A model generated the notes under the pieces. That model was not told the DNA's origin, made no database searches, and was given only the letters and a program-made list of their open reading frames with translations. Positions 29,881 to 39,899 of a DNA stretch of 64,000 nucleotides are shown in pieces. The DNA comes from Saccharomycopsis malanga. Lineage: Eukaryota > Ascomycota > Saccharomycetes > Ascoideales > Saccharomycopsidaceae. Where the stretch lies: assembly GCA_004014935.1 (NCBI GenBank), contig CP025324.1, positions 1,984,501 through 2,048,500 of the forward strand, in the 5' to 3' direction. The translations under genes were made by a program, and so were the position numbers. The stretch's first letter is position 1. The number at the start of each line of letters is the position of its first letter.

Positions 29881-32205
29881 TTACCAAGTTTCGACACCGA
29901 AAGATTCACCTTCGTTCAAGATTCTGTTAATGGCAGTACCTTGGTAATCAGAGGTTGAAGCAACAACGTCGTTTCCCCACCAAGCAGGGAAATCGGTCTT
30001 GGTAAGAGTAAGACACAAGAAAATGATAAGAGAGGACCAAGCGAGACCAATATCCAAGCCGGCGGACAAGGAATAGTTGTATTTAGACCACCAAGCGAAA
30101 AACTTCTTCTTGATGAACCAGTTGAAGAACAAACCGACAAAACAGTATGCACCGTAGTTGTAAGGGGTTGCAGGAGGAATCAAGCCAGTGCCGGTGAAGA
30201 AAACAGGCCAATTGAGCCATTTGATTGGAGAGTTTGGCCATTTTTTGAGGACCAACCAGTTGACGACGGGCAAACCGGCGCCCACGATGAAAAAGTACAT
30301 CAATTTGTTGTACAATTGGCCGGCAGAGAACTGTCTTTGAGGCCCAATGACACCCCAGATGATGGAGGCGTTGAAAAAGACTCTTCCGTTAGGACAGGTG
30401 AAGTGGTTTGACTGTTTTCTGTCACACAAGTCGCTGATGGAGCCCTGGGCCCATCTCAAGACGGCAATCTGGACGATGCCGCCCCAAATTGTGGCGGAGA
30501 ATTGGGCAGCAAACAAGACACGAGGCGCGATTTTCATATAGTGGCCCAACTTCATGTCCTGGACAAAGGTCAAGGCCTGTGCGTTGGTGATGTAGCCAAA
30601 AGTCTTGAAGAACATCATGCTGATAGGCTTGCCTGGGACCATGTAACCGATGATGAACTCGGTGATGACGTTCAAGCCTACGGTGATGTTGGTGATGGCG
30701 GCGATGATGCCAATAGGGAACAAAAAGAAGATGGCGATGATCAAGGCAATAAACAACGAGTAGATTGGCATTTCAGTGTTCCAGCCTCTCATGGTGCCAA
30801 TGGCAATGCCGAGGAACACCAAGAAACTGGCCCCATACCACCAATCTGGACACTCTTTGTACGCAGCCATCAATCTGTTGTGGACGTCCTTCTTTTCTTT
30901 GTTACGGAGCTGTTTCCAGATGTCCTTCGAGAAGAACAAGGCGGTGTGGACTACGGTGGCGGTGATGGACGCAAACGACAAGCCATACGAAAGCGCAAAG
31001 GTTGTCGACAAGTAAAGAGGAGAATACTTCTTGTACTCTTCCTCCTTGAAAGTCAAATTCTCATCTACAATCATCGACACGTTGTACGGCTGCTGGAACC
31101 GGTCGTACGAACCGCTGTCGGACATTGGCAAATACAAGCCGTACCAGGTGTTGGTGTAGTGCACAATTGGAGTGATCAACCAGAAAATAATCACCATCGA
31201 CAACAAAATGGTGGCCACAGCACTGGCTGGGGGAATCAATGGTGATCCAATATACCCGGCAATCTGGTTCCAGTCAAACGTGATTGGAAGCAAGCCCATG
31301 CCGGTCGACGCACCAAACACCTGGTTGAGCTTCACATTGTTAGGTCTGATCCACGTGATCCAGGCAAAGTAGGACAAGGCAGAGAAGATGTAGCCTGGGA
31401 ACCAATAGTAGATAAATCCGGCAACAAACACCACTGCGAAGAACTTCAATCTCGAAATCGACCACCCGTTGGCCACGTGGTTGTCGTTGATGTGAATGTT
31501 GGTCAAAAACGTCGCAGTAACCAAGTTGGATGGCCAGATCATACTAGATGGCGCCACCAAAACCCGTCTGGACAACCCGCCTAACGACAACCCAATACAT
31601 TGCGTAGCCAACATGGCCAAAAGATTAAATCCCCAGCCAAAGTCCTTGCCGTAGAAATTGTTCATCGCAACCAAAATATCCGTTACGTAAGCAACACCAA
31701 AAGACACATTGGACATAATCGTGATAAGCGCGTGCTCCTTCAAGTTGAATGGGCCAGGGTTCAATGGCACCCCGAAAATATGCCAGTTTGGCATCACCTT
31801 CGCCCAAGCCATACCAATTGGCCATGCAATAATCGACGTCACGAAAATGGAAATACTAAACGATGGCGACCGCAACGAGAACAACATGTTCAAGCCTGCA
31901 CCTATCGTTGTCATGACAAACCCTAAAAACCATGCACGAATTGTGTTGTGCGGAATCGTTGGGTCATCACTCGAAGGAATTGCTGCACGAACTTCCGGAT
32001 ACGGAGAATCGTCTTCCACTTTCACTCCTGCATAATCATCTCCCAAAACAGACTTGGAAATGTTCGAAACAACAGGATCAATTCCAAATAAAGGGTTTTC
32101 ATCTTGCGTTTGGGAAACTACTGCTTCCGCTTTCTCATAATCCATAACATGCTTCTCATCAGATACTGGTGCATCTCCAGAAATCACTGATTTGATAGCT
32201 TCCAT
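29881..32205 (-). CDS. Oligopeptide transporter, OPT family, second copy
   Basis: 774 residues from ATG 32203-32205. This start aligns with the MEAIK start of the paralogue; an upstream in-frame extension begins only with TTG. The architecture is the same as the gene at 24683-27010: hydrophilic N-terminus, DDPTIPHNTIRAW, NPGPFNLKEHALITIMSNVS, 14-16 membrane segments and a short C-terminal tail ending GESFG. The two proteins look about 75-80% identical by eye over most of their length, highest in the transport core. Codons here are more biased (many GTC, GCC, AAG) than in most genes of the window, which suggests higher expression. This is inference. Confidence 0.95.
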   Translation of the reverse strand: MEAIKSVISGDAPVSDEKHVMDYEKAEAVVSQTQDENPLFGIDPVVSNISKSVLGDDYAGVKVEDDSPYPEVRAAIPSSDDPTIPHNTIRAWFLGFVMTTIGAGLNMLFSLRSPSFSISIFVTSIIAWPIGMAWAKVMPNWHIFGVPLNPGPFNLKEHALITIMSNVSFGVAYVTDILVAMNNFYGKDFGWGFNLLAMLATQCIGLSLGGLSRRVLVAPSSMIWPSNLVTATFLTNIHINDNHVANGWSISRLKFFAVVFVAGFIYYWFPGYIFSALSYFAWITWIRPNNVKLNQVFGASTGMGLLPITFDWNQIAGYIGSPLIPPASAVATILLSMVIIFWLITPIVHYTNTWYGLYLPMSDSGSYDRFQQPYNVSMIVDENLTFKEEEYKKYSPLYLSTTFALSYGLSFASITATVVHTALFFSKDIWKQLRNKEKKDVHNRLMAAYKECPDWWYGASFLVFLGIAIGTMRGWNTEMPIYSLFIALIIAIFFLFPIGIIAAITNITVGLNVITEFIIGYMVPGKPISMMFFKTFGYITNAQALTFVQDMKLGHYMKIAPRVLFAAQFSATIWGGIVQIAVLRWAQGSISDLCDRKQSNHFTCPNGRVFFNASIIWGVIGPQRQFSAGQLYNKLMYFFIVGAGLPVVNWLVLKKWPNSPIKWLNWPVFFTGTGLIPPATPYNYGAYCFVGLFFNWFIKKKFFAWWSKYNYSLSAGLDIGLAWSSLIIFLCLTLTKTDFPAWWGNDVVASTSDYQGTAINRILNEGESFGVETW

Positions 32206-32934
32206 CTTCAAAATCAACTTTGGTGCAATAATTTAAATCTCCCACCTACCTTATAATTCCTAAATTGCAGATTCCTTCCCCTTTATATATACTCCTGCTT
32301 GGTTTTTTTATCTATTCTCGTCTTCAAGATAATGCAATGTCGGGATGCGCACCTTGCATGCATATCGGTGCATCTCGGTGCATGGTGCATGGTGCATAAG
32401 TTTTTTTTTTTTTTTTTTTTTTTTTGCCAAAAAAAGTATTTTTACTTTTTCCCAGATGAATGAATCTTTTTGGCTGATATAGGCAATACTTTGCTGTCCG
32501 TGCTGTATGGGGCGGGTTCCTTTTTTTCAATGGATTTTTTGCCGGTTGTTTTACAACTTCCCCCCTTGTTCGGAAAAAAGAAATTAAAGTACATAATAGT
32601 TACATTGTATATACCTATGGATAAATTAAGGCAAAAGGTGATTTTCTTTTGTTTTCACGAAACGTTTCTCAATGCAGCAATATCCCCTTTTCTTTTGTTT
32701 ATCTAGACGCAAACGTTCATGTAAAGATCCCCCTAAGGTGTAGACAGTACTGTTCTAATCCTAGCAGAATGCGGCGTGCATGCACTTGCAAATACAGCAC
32801 TCACTTGCAGTGCAGCATGCATTTCTACAGAATACATTAGACAGGTATTGACTTACTGTGGAGTGATTCTATTGAAATGCAATATTCAACTTTTTCTACA
32901 AAACCAATCCATTTCTTTTGAATAAACTGATATC

Positions 32935-32967
<33 letters not shown>

Positions 32968-34160
32968 TAATCATCATTGCTGTGTATGCCATGTAAATAT
33001 GCAAGCACAACAAACGTTGGAAAACTGTTCAACATGATGCTTACGCATACGCATACGCATCATGCTCAAGCATCACCATTTCTTTTTCATATCCAGCAAT
33101 ATGTAACATTTGATAGATTAATATCTTCTTTCTTTTACTCTACATGACTGCAAGTATAATTAATTGCGATTCCTGCGTTGGCTAACAAAAAGCAACTGCT
33201 CTTGCTTAACCGATTACTTATTCCTTATCCACCCATTAGTTTGTAACAATCGGTTTTCACGTCAATAAATGTTGCTCATTAATTATGAATAAGCAAATAG
33301 TGCGCTTTGCGCTTGCTTTCCACACTTTTGATACCTTTACATACATAAGCGTCCTCTTTTGCGGATCAATGTGACCCATATTATATTATATAAACTGTGT
33401 ATGACAATTGTTAATTCTAAAAAAAAAACAATATTTTGACTTTTTCGACAGGAAGCGTTTTGGTGCATGCGCTTGCCTAACACCATTTTTTGTTTTGTTT
33501 TTCCTTTTTCCTAGTCAGGGACAGCCGTAGACATCCTCCAACTCCTGAAGCTGGAATCACGCATTTTAATGCATGTAGATGCATATACATGCATATAGAT
33601 ATACATATACATATACATACAGAATTATTCCAAGCACCTTTTATTTTTTTCCTGCCCAGCATAAGCAAGTAGGTTGATATTATGCAAGTGGGGTGTGCGT
33701 TTTTATTTTTTTTATTTTTTTTTAAATGCCCGGTTTCGCTTCACCGTATTGGAAAACAGTATGGACAACTAACCCTTTAATTTTGAGTGAAACGGCAACA
33801 TCTGAAATTACCACGATAGGACCACGCCTGGAGAAACAGTAGCGGTTCTATTGTTTTTGCCCGTTTTGGGACACTATCCGAGACTGGTAACATTTCTTTT
33901 TCTGTTTTGCATGTTATCAACGTATTGCTGCTATCACTGCATCTCGCTACCGTTGCTAGACAAAGCTTATCAGTACGTGTGTATATTGGAAACAGCAAAT
34001 AGGAAAGGTCCGTTTGCTTTTTTGCTGACAGTCTTCTGTTTTGACGCTACTGCATGTACGAGGAGGCTTCTTGGTACTAAGGGGACTTAGAAGGTTCTTT
34101 TTGGCCGTTTTACTTCAATTTTACTACTAGTGGTATATCTTGTTAATTGCTACTTGTTCC
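32206..34160. promoter_or_regulatory. Long region upstream of second OPT gene
   Basis: Almost 2 kb without a gene. It holds a cluster of GGTGCAT/TGCATG strings (32349-32398), a T25 tract (32401-32425), an ATA/AAT trinucleotide run (about 32934-32968), CATACGCATACGCATCATG (33045-33063) and further TGCATG strings near 33463 and 33568-33600. The T-tract and TGCATG cluster are 140-200 bp upstream of the OPT start and probably belong to its promoter. Confidence 0.45.
32401..32425. repeat. Poly(dA:dT) tract, 25 bp
   Basis: Uninterrupted T25 on the plus strand (A25 in the sense of the OPT gene). Such tracts exclude nucleosomes at yeast promoters. Confidence 0.9.
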
Positions 34161-34168
34161 AAGAAATG

Positions 34169-34259
34169 TTTGCAGTTTGCAGTTTGCAGTTTGCAGTTTG
34201 CAGTTTGTAATTTGCATTTTGCATTTTGCATTTTGCAGTTTGCAGTTTGCAGTTTGCAT
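34169..34259 (+). repeat. Heptamer array (TTTGCAG/TTTGCAT)13
   Basis: Thirteen 7-bp units without interruption: four TTTGCAG, one TTTGTAA, three TTTGCAT, three TTTGCAG, and so on. No spacers and no palindromic unit, so it is a microsatellite and not an array of another kind. It adds to the TGCA-rich character of this spacer. Confidence 0.95.
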
Positions 34260-34504
34260 CATGCACCATGACTCTTGGTTGTCTGACATTAAAATTAAAC
34301 TTTTTTTTTCCAGCCAATATTGTAACAATTCTTCTTTTGGCCGTTGAACTGGAGCCTCGCGTAAGTATAGCTCATTTGCCAAGCTTGACCAGTCAGCCGA
34401 TAGACTCTGGTGATGTATTCTTTTTTATTTTTTTCTTCTTTTTACACTAATATCACGCCCCCGCCAACCCACATCAGAAATTCACGTGGCATGGTGCATG
34501 CATG

Positions 34505-34685
34505 ATATGCATGCAATGGTGTGCGTGTGCGTGTGTATATATACCAATATGGCGGGTCTATGTTTTATTTTGGTGATTTTGGTGGTATTTCAATGTCATT
34601 TGGACGGAAAATGATTAATATATATTATAGTAGGAGGAATAAAGAAAACCAAAAGGAGACCAAACGTCAGAAAGTCGTGTTCATC
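34505..34685 (+). repeat. Relic copy A of ARMH3-gene upstream region and first codons
   Basis: Copies the upstream region of the gene at 35867. ATGGTGTGCGTGTGCGTG, TATATACCAATATGGCGGGT and TTTTGGTGATTTTGGTGG recur. The stretch 34641-34684 matches 35843-35887 including the first seven codons (TCAGAAAGTCGTGTTCAT), but with ACG where the true gene has ATG. It is a dead 5' duplicate. Confidence 0.8.
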
Positions 34686-34718
34686 GCATCCCGCTAGAAA
34701 TTTGACACTCAGGTGAGG

Positions 34719-34862
34719 TATCACATGATACTAACAGCTACATGCATCAGTGTGCATAATTATATATACCAACATGACGGGTCTATGTTATATTATGGTG
34801 ATTTTTGGTGGTTTTGGTGGTTTTCATGATTGTTGGTAATTTTGATGATTATTAATAATTTT
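34719..34862 (+). repeat. Relic copy B of the same upstream region
   Basis: Shares ACATGCATCAGTGTGC, TATATACCAACATGACGGGT, CTATGTTATATTATGGTGAT and TTTTGGTGGTTTTGGTGG with copy A and with 35671-35800. It does not reach the coding part. Confidence 0.8.
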
Positions 34863-35560
34863 TCCTTCTTTGGTTCTTTTGTCTTTTTTAGCACCTATTA
34901 TATAGACCAAACGGAATGTATTAGCTACACAAGCACTCCACAAAGTATAACCATCTTTTCTAGGCAAGTTTACATGTATATAATCTGGTAATTTGCCTAC
35001 TACTTTAAAACTAGTAGTCAAATCATAACCAGCAGGTTAGGACTCTTTGAACTCACACCAAGGCACGTTATACTTGTAAGTATCGAACATTTAGACAAGC
35101 CTCAAACATTATCTTTAACTTTTATAATTAAACGACCATCTGGCTCACTCTAAATTATTTTCTTGTTTTAACATTACAAGTTTATTATCCATTTTTTTTC
35201 CTTTTCTGTAGCTATTTGTAAAATACGTATATCTTTGCTAATGATACAGTCTACATAAGAAGCGTGTAAATGTGTGTCTCTGGTATTTGAAAGTGTTCTA
35301 GATTCTGAAATAACATTAGAACCGCCGTAATTACTAAATTTGTTATAATTATTAATGATATTCGATATAACAGATATGTACTGGGCTTGAAACATAAAAA
35401 ATCCAACTAAATTATAAAACTTAGAACATGTCATAGTGTCTAAAACAAACTTTTTATATTCTGTATAAATGAGATAAAGCATCCCGGTATAATACCCATC
35501 GCTCTCCTTAGGACAAATTCTGGTCAAATGGAAATTCTTGACAACTGCTTTACAAATTTA
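34824..35560 (-). mobile_element. Decayed copia-type retroelement relic
   Basis: On the minus strand, short coding-like stretches suggest the C-terminal RNase H part of a Ty1/copia-type pol, with an ordering close to a GMLYL box and a later NTRDTHLH-type block. The element is clearly broken, with several breaks, and no LTRs can be drawn around it. A short SINE tail fragment lies inside it. Age looks old. The family call is tentative. Confidence 0.3.
35366..35398 (+). repeat. SINE 3'-end fragment inside the relic
   Basis: CAGATATGTACTGGGCTTGA followed by AACATAAA matches about 28 bp of the family 3' end. Either a very short 5'-truncated insertion into the relic or shared ancestry of the tail. 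Confidence 0.5.
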
Positions 35561-35670
35561 GATACCAATACTATAATTTACTATCCTTCAGAATGCCTGA
35601 AAAGAAAGATATTAAAGTCAAAGAGTCGTCTTCATACATAAATCACAGCAAATGTTAACATCAGCCAGCG

Positions 35671-35866
35671 CCATGTGATACGCACAGCCACATGCATTGG
35701 TGTGCGTATTTTCAGCTACCAATATAACGGGTCTATTATTTATTATGGTGATTTTTGGTGATTTTGGTGATTTTGATGAATTTTCAATAATAATTAGGGG
35801 TACAAAATAATAATAATAATACTCTTGAGGAAGGATCAAATTGAGAAAAAAGCAAAAGGAGATCAA
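35671..35866 (+). promoter_or_regulatory. Functional promoter copy (C) of the ARMH3-type gene
   Basis: Third and working copy of the upstream unit, ending at the start codon 35867. It contains TTATGGTGATTTTTGGTGAT and a later ATAATAATAATA run. Two relic copies lie 1.2 and 1.0 kb upstream. Confidence 0.6.
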
Positions 35867-38497
35867 ATGTCAGAAAGTCGTGTTCATACTGAAATTACAT
35901 TAAATGTGTATTCTTTATTTTTTTCAGAAAGGGTGATGAAAGAAGGAGATGAAGGACAGGAGTATTGGGATGATTTTTTCAATATAAGCGTAATGGGGCC
36001 AGCACTTCGGGCTACGTTTGATGCAGTGAGTTTAGACAGAAAGTACCATGCGTTGGTGATGTCAGAGTGTTTTGCGAGGAATTTGGCAGCGTTTTTCAAG
36101 GTTTCGGCGGAAAATGTGTATTTACAGAACAATTTGATAATAATCATGAATGCATTTATACAGAGTGTGAAGAGAACATGTAAGGATCAGCAAAGACATC
36201 GTGATAATGTGTCGTTGCATGAGAATGTGCCGATAATGACGGCAGACGAGTTATTGGATCAGCTTTTATTCAATGTAGACGAGAAAACTGGTGGGTTTGG
36301 AAAAGTGCAGAATGAATTGGTAAGGCAGTTGTTTGCAATGATGAAAACAGGGCTCAATAGCCCGCATTTGATGAGATCCAGCTTGGAGCTTGTTTTGAAC
36401 AGCGTCTTGTTGTTTTACGGTACAAAATACTTTGGATATTTTTACCAATACGAATTGAATGCCGAGTTTTACAGTAAAGTTGTTTTGCAGCAGTTTGAGG
36501 AGCAGACAGAGCCCAGTGAATTGACAGTAATAGATTATAACCGGTTGTTTGTAGTTTTGGGTGTGTTGGTCAACAATTCGCAGTTTCGGAAAGATAACAT
36601 ATACAGGGAATATCTTGGTGTTTATGTTGGTAATATTGGTAGTAGTGGTAGTAATATTGGTAATAATATTGGTAATAATAGTGGTAGTAATATTGGTAAT
36701 ATGACTACTAATAATACTGCTAATAATATTGGTAATAATATTGGTAATAATATTGGTAATAATGTTGGTAATAATATTGGTAATAATATTGGTAATAATA
36801 TTGGTAATAATATTGGTAATAATACTGCTAGTAATACTGCTAATAATACTGCTAATAATATTACTAATAATACTGCTAATAATACTGCTAATAATACTGC
36901 TAATAAAACTGCTAATAATACTAATAAAACTCATAATATCTTTGATATCATCAATAAAAAACTTTATGAGATCATTTCATTCAATATGATCTTGTTAGAC
37001 AACAGCAAGCCGGATTTGGTAGTGCAAAAGTCCCACAAGGGCTCCTTTTTCAACCTTATCACCTTTAACAGGTTTAACAAGTTGAATTACCATTACAGGG
37101 ACTTTTTAGCTCAGCAATTGGACTGGGAATTGCAAATTTTGCTCAAATCGAAACAGCAAGCTACAGAAAAGAACAGATGCATCGAATCCTTGTCCTTGAA
37201 CATGGTTTTATATGCATTGATCATCAACAATGATCAGTATAACGAGTATTTGACCAGCTGCAGCGATCTAGACAGTCCCAACACCATTAGCAGCACAAAC
37301 CTCATTGATTTGGTGCTTCCCTATGCTTCGTACATTTTCCTGAACCAACACAACCACCAGATTAACCATATTCTATCGCGGTTGAACCTTCTTTGCATCT
37401 TCAAGCTTGTGCTGTGCAGCAATCGTAATGTTCCTGCCAACTTGATGCAATACAGCATCAACCAGTTCAAATACAAGCTCTGCCACCAGCTCGAGCCCAC
37501 CATCAACAACTTTATCACTTACCACGACTTGGAAACCGGCGAGCAAACCGTGGATGACGACGACTTGGAAAATAACCAGCTCAAGATCCGTATCTTGTAT
37601 CTTGTCGACGTGTTGCAATGCTTCTTGCGGTACAACCTCACGGGAAACCTTGACGTCATCAGTATGAAGTTGTCACTCAACAATATCATGCTAATACTCG
37701 ACATTCTTGCTGACAACTACACCAGAGCAGTTCTGCTGCAACCCAGCAGCGTCGACGACTTTCTATTCGAATACAACTGGAACGACTTGTTCATCTCCAT
37801 TTTCCGCTTGCTCAAATTCCTAAATGCCGACAAGGTGGCTCTCCGCAAACACTCGTCTCTCAAATTCTATTCTTTGGTCGAGGAAATCTACATCTTGCTA
37901 ACGTTTTTGCTCGTGAACAACGAAAAGCTCTTCAAATACGACAATTACTTGATCGAGCTCATCTACAAGTGCCTAGAATACAAGCAAACTCTTTTAGACT
38001 TGTCCATAAAGTTGCGCAATTCTCAATCCGACTGCTCCCTCTACGCTAAGTTCCTTCTCTCTGTTATTTATTTTATGGATGAGAAACTAAACTTGCACCA
38101 AAGCAAATCAACTCTTTCTGCATTTATGGACTTTTCATCCGTTTTATCCTTTTCTGAACCCTCTGCAAACTCTCCTGATTTGGACGACTTCCAGCCTCAC
38201 TCCCTAACATTCACAGATAATCACGATTTCGACTACAACCAAGTAGCAAACGTCCTACGTAGTTTCATAGACCAACTCCCCATCTCTTCAAAAACTAATA
38301 AACTCTTGCAACCATTCCGCTCAGACTTTACTTTTCAAAAGCAAAATGTTACTCTTCTCATCCAAAATTCACAGTGCAAGCCCGAAACTTTGAAATATTT
38401 GCAAAAACAAGACCTCATCTTCAACAATTACAAGATTAACTTGATCGACCAAGGAATCGACATTATGATCAAAGAGTTTGATAAAATGTTTAGGTAA
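35867..38497 (+). CDS. ARMH3/DUF1741-type armadillo-like protein
   Basis: 876 residues from ATG 35867; an in-frame extension upstream begins only with TTG. ARMH3 (C10orf76) in animals works with GBF1/Arf1 and PI4KB at the Golgi. S. cerevisiae has no obvious copy. The N-terminus (SLFFSERVMKEGDEGQEYWD, DFFN) parallels the ARMH3 start (YDEIFMTED...FWEELF). A C-terminal stretch (YNWNDLFISIFRLLKFLNAD, then an LTFLLVNNEKLFKY helix) aligns with [20 protein letters not shown] of the human protein. Between these halves, residues about 255-356 are an Asn/Ile/Gly and Asn/Thr/Ala repeat from a microsatellite. All-helical, no membrane segment. Family call from two matching blocks, so good but not certain. 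Confidence 0.8.
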   Translation: MSESRVHTEITLNVYSLFFSERVMKEGDEGQEYWDDFFNISVMGPALRATFDAVSLDRKYHALVMSECFARNLAAFFKVSAENVYLQNNLIIIMNAFIQSVKRTCKDQQRHRDNVSLHENVPIMTADELLDQLLFNVDEKTGGFGKVQNELVRQLFAMMKTGLNSPHLMRSSLELVLNSVLLFYGTKYFGYFYQYELNAEFYSKVVLQQFEEQTEPSELTVIDYNRLFVVLGVLVNNSQFRKDNIYREYLGVYVGNIGSSGSNIGNNIGNNSGSNIGNMTTNNTANNIGNNIGNNIGNNVGNNIGNNIGNNIGNNIGNNTASNTANNTANNITNNTANNTANNTANKTANNTNKTHNIFDIINKKLYEIISFNMILLDNSKPDLVVQKSHKGSFFNLITFNRFNKLNYHYRDFLAQQLDWELQILLKSKQQATEKNRCIESLSLNMVLYALIINNDQYNEYLTSCSDLDSPNTISSTNLIDLVLPYASYIFLNQHNHQINHILSRLNLLCIFKLVLCSNRNVPANLMQYSINQFKYKLCHQLEPTINNFITYHDLETGEQTVDDDDLENNQLKIRILYLVDVLQCFLRYNLTGNLDVISMKLSLNNIMLILDILADNYTRAVLLQPSSVDDFLFEYNWNDLFISIFRLLKFLNADKVALRKHSSLKFYSLVEEIYILLTFLLVNNEKLFKYDNYLIELIYKCLEYKQTLLDLSIKLRNSQSDCSLYAKFLLSVIYFMDEKLNLHQSKSTLSAFMDFSSVLSFSEPSANSPDLDDFQPHSLTFTDNHDFDYNQVANVLRSFIDQLPISSKTNKLLQPFRSDFTFQKQNVTLLIQNSQCKPETLKYLQKQDLIFNNYKINLIDQGIDIMIKEFDKMFR
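36629..36935 (+). repeat. In-frame microsatellite in the ARMH3-type gene
   Basis: Units of AATATTGGT, AATAATATTGGT and AATACTGCT encode N-I-G, N-N-I-G and N-T-A repeats for about 100 residues without breaking frame. All units are multiples of 3. The repeat separates the conserved N- and C-terminal helical blocks. Confidence 0.95.
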
Positions 38498-38519
38498 ATT
38501 GTTCATTATTTTATTTAGT

Positions 38520-38653
38520 AGCCGCTGGTCAGTGCTTTCAATAAGTTCTGGCAGGCTCAAGGTTGAAATGATTATATTAGGTTTTACCAAGTCCCCTTGG
38601 ACATGGCACATATATACCAAACTGATATTTATTCAACTCAAAATATAAGATTT
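38520..38653 (+). mobile_element. SINE-like copy, short form, 22 bp after a stop codon
   Basis: AGCCGCTGGTCAGTGCTTTC (head), TGGCAGGCTCAAGGTTGAAA (B-box region), TTAGGTTTTACCAAGTCCCC, TTGGACATGGCACATATATA, CCAAACTGATATTTATT, AAATATAAGATT. It begins just past the stop of the ARMH3-type gene, so it probably lies in its 3' UTR. Confidence 0.75.
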
Positions 38654-39690
38654 CAATCGATTTAGTTTTTATCAAACAAGTTGAGGTCCAGTCTACTACT
38701 CTGGGCTATTTTATATACTTATTAATTACTAAATTATCCAATAAATCACTCAAATAATTATAACTGGTCATTAATTGGCTTTTCCTAGCCGTGTTCTATA
38801 TTCTTTCAAACTTAAATCTTCGATTACTCATTCTACTTCTTTCACTACTACAAAAGAACAAAATTAAATTTGTCAGAGTAAAATGCAAAATTCCCAATGG
38901 ACGTCCTTTAATATTTTAGACACTACTCCTTTTTGACAATGTCTACTAGTCATCTTGTCGCCTATTGGTAAATTCTCAATCATTTTCTAATTTTAATCTA
39001 AAGAATCCAGCTTCACTTTCGATTTCTGTGACATATCCAGATTGTTTAGGATATACATTTTCTAGTTTTTACTTTATTCGGATCTCCTGATGCACAGTAT
39101 TACATATTTAGTGTTAGGGATTCTGTCATTATGATCAAAAATTAAATGCTGTTGAGGGGCTATTACAAGTTTTGACGAAAAATGGATTCTTGGGCGTTCA
39201 TTACTAAACCTTTCTAATCACTATATTTTTATATATTATTTATTCTGAATTTATATCTCTCTTGTTGTTGGAACATCGCTGGATCTTGACATATTAGGAT
39301 TGTTTAGTTTTTAAAAAAATTTTCATTTCTTTTTAATGTGTCCCTTTAGACATGGCACATATATACGAATTATAGGCACTGGAAATATATGATTATTATT
39401 ATCAATATGATAAACAGAGTAATCAGGGGAAACTGGATTTTCAATTTGGAATTGCAGGTCTCTAGGAAGAGAAACAGCCAGCACTAGTTATGGATAAGTT
39501 ATTAGGAAGTGATCAATGTGGATTGCCAACGTTACATATTATAACTGATGAGACATTACAGGAAACAGTCAATATCAAAGAATAACCACAACCGTGTATT
39601 CTTAGTGCTTTATGTAAACATCAATTATCAATTAACAATACCAAATAGACAATATGCCTCGCAAAACGGATCAATCATTAATAATAAGAA
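38654..39690. other. Intergenic DNA with a SINE fragment
   Basis: About 1 kb of AT-rich DNA with no credible gene. Besides the fragment at 39340 I see a stretch near 39153-39185 (GGGGCTATTACAAGTTTTGA) that resembles one near 29670; its nature is unknown. Confidence 0.45.
39340..39411 (+). repeat. SINE 3'-half fragment
   Basis: GTGTCCCTTTAGACATGGCA, CATATATACGAATTATAGGC, ACTGGAAATATATGATTATT. 5' truncated, with a small internal loss. Confidence 0.68.
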
Positions 39691-39897
39691 TAATAACTTA
39701 TATTTCAAGCCCAGTACATATCAGGTTCGTAGTGTTATGTCTAAAGGGACGAGGCAAAGTCCAGGAAAAGCCTTTTTAATGTCCAGTCATTATAATTTTG
39801 TCACCCAATTGGTGGAAAGCAAGCACTAGACTTTGGTCTAGGTCGTGTGAATTATCCTGCCAGGTCTTATTTCTCTTCTGGGAAAGCACTAGCCATT
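39691..39897 (-). mobile_element. SINE-like copy abutting the VID30 stop
   Basis: Plus-strand order: ACTTATATTTCAAGCCCAGT, ACATATCAGGTTCGTAGTGT, TATGTCTAAAGGGAC, TCACCCAATTGGTGGAAAGC, AAGCACTAGACTTTGGTCTA, TCCTGCCAGGTCTTATTTCT, GCACTAGCCATTC. It shares the TCGTAGTG variant with the copy at 50071. It ends 2 bp from the VID30 stop codon (39900-39902). Confidence 0.78.
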
Positions 39898-39899
39898 CA

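Noticed and set aside
30502-31245. 247-codon open frame antisense to the second OPT gene
   Set aside because: Mirror of a highly conserved transporter gene. A similar shorter mirror frame exists opposite the first OPT gene (25682-26173).
34169-34259. CRISPR-like array
   Set aside because: Contiguous 7-bp units without spacers in a eukaryotic genome; a plain microsatellite.
36266-36934. 222-codon antisense frame with Ile/Thr/Asn repeats
   Set aside because: Produced by the microsatellite in the ARMH3-type gene read on the other strand.
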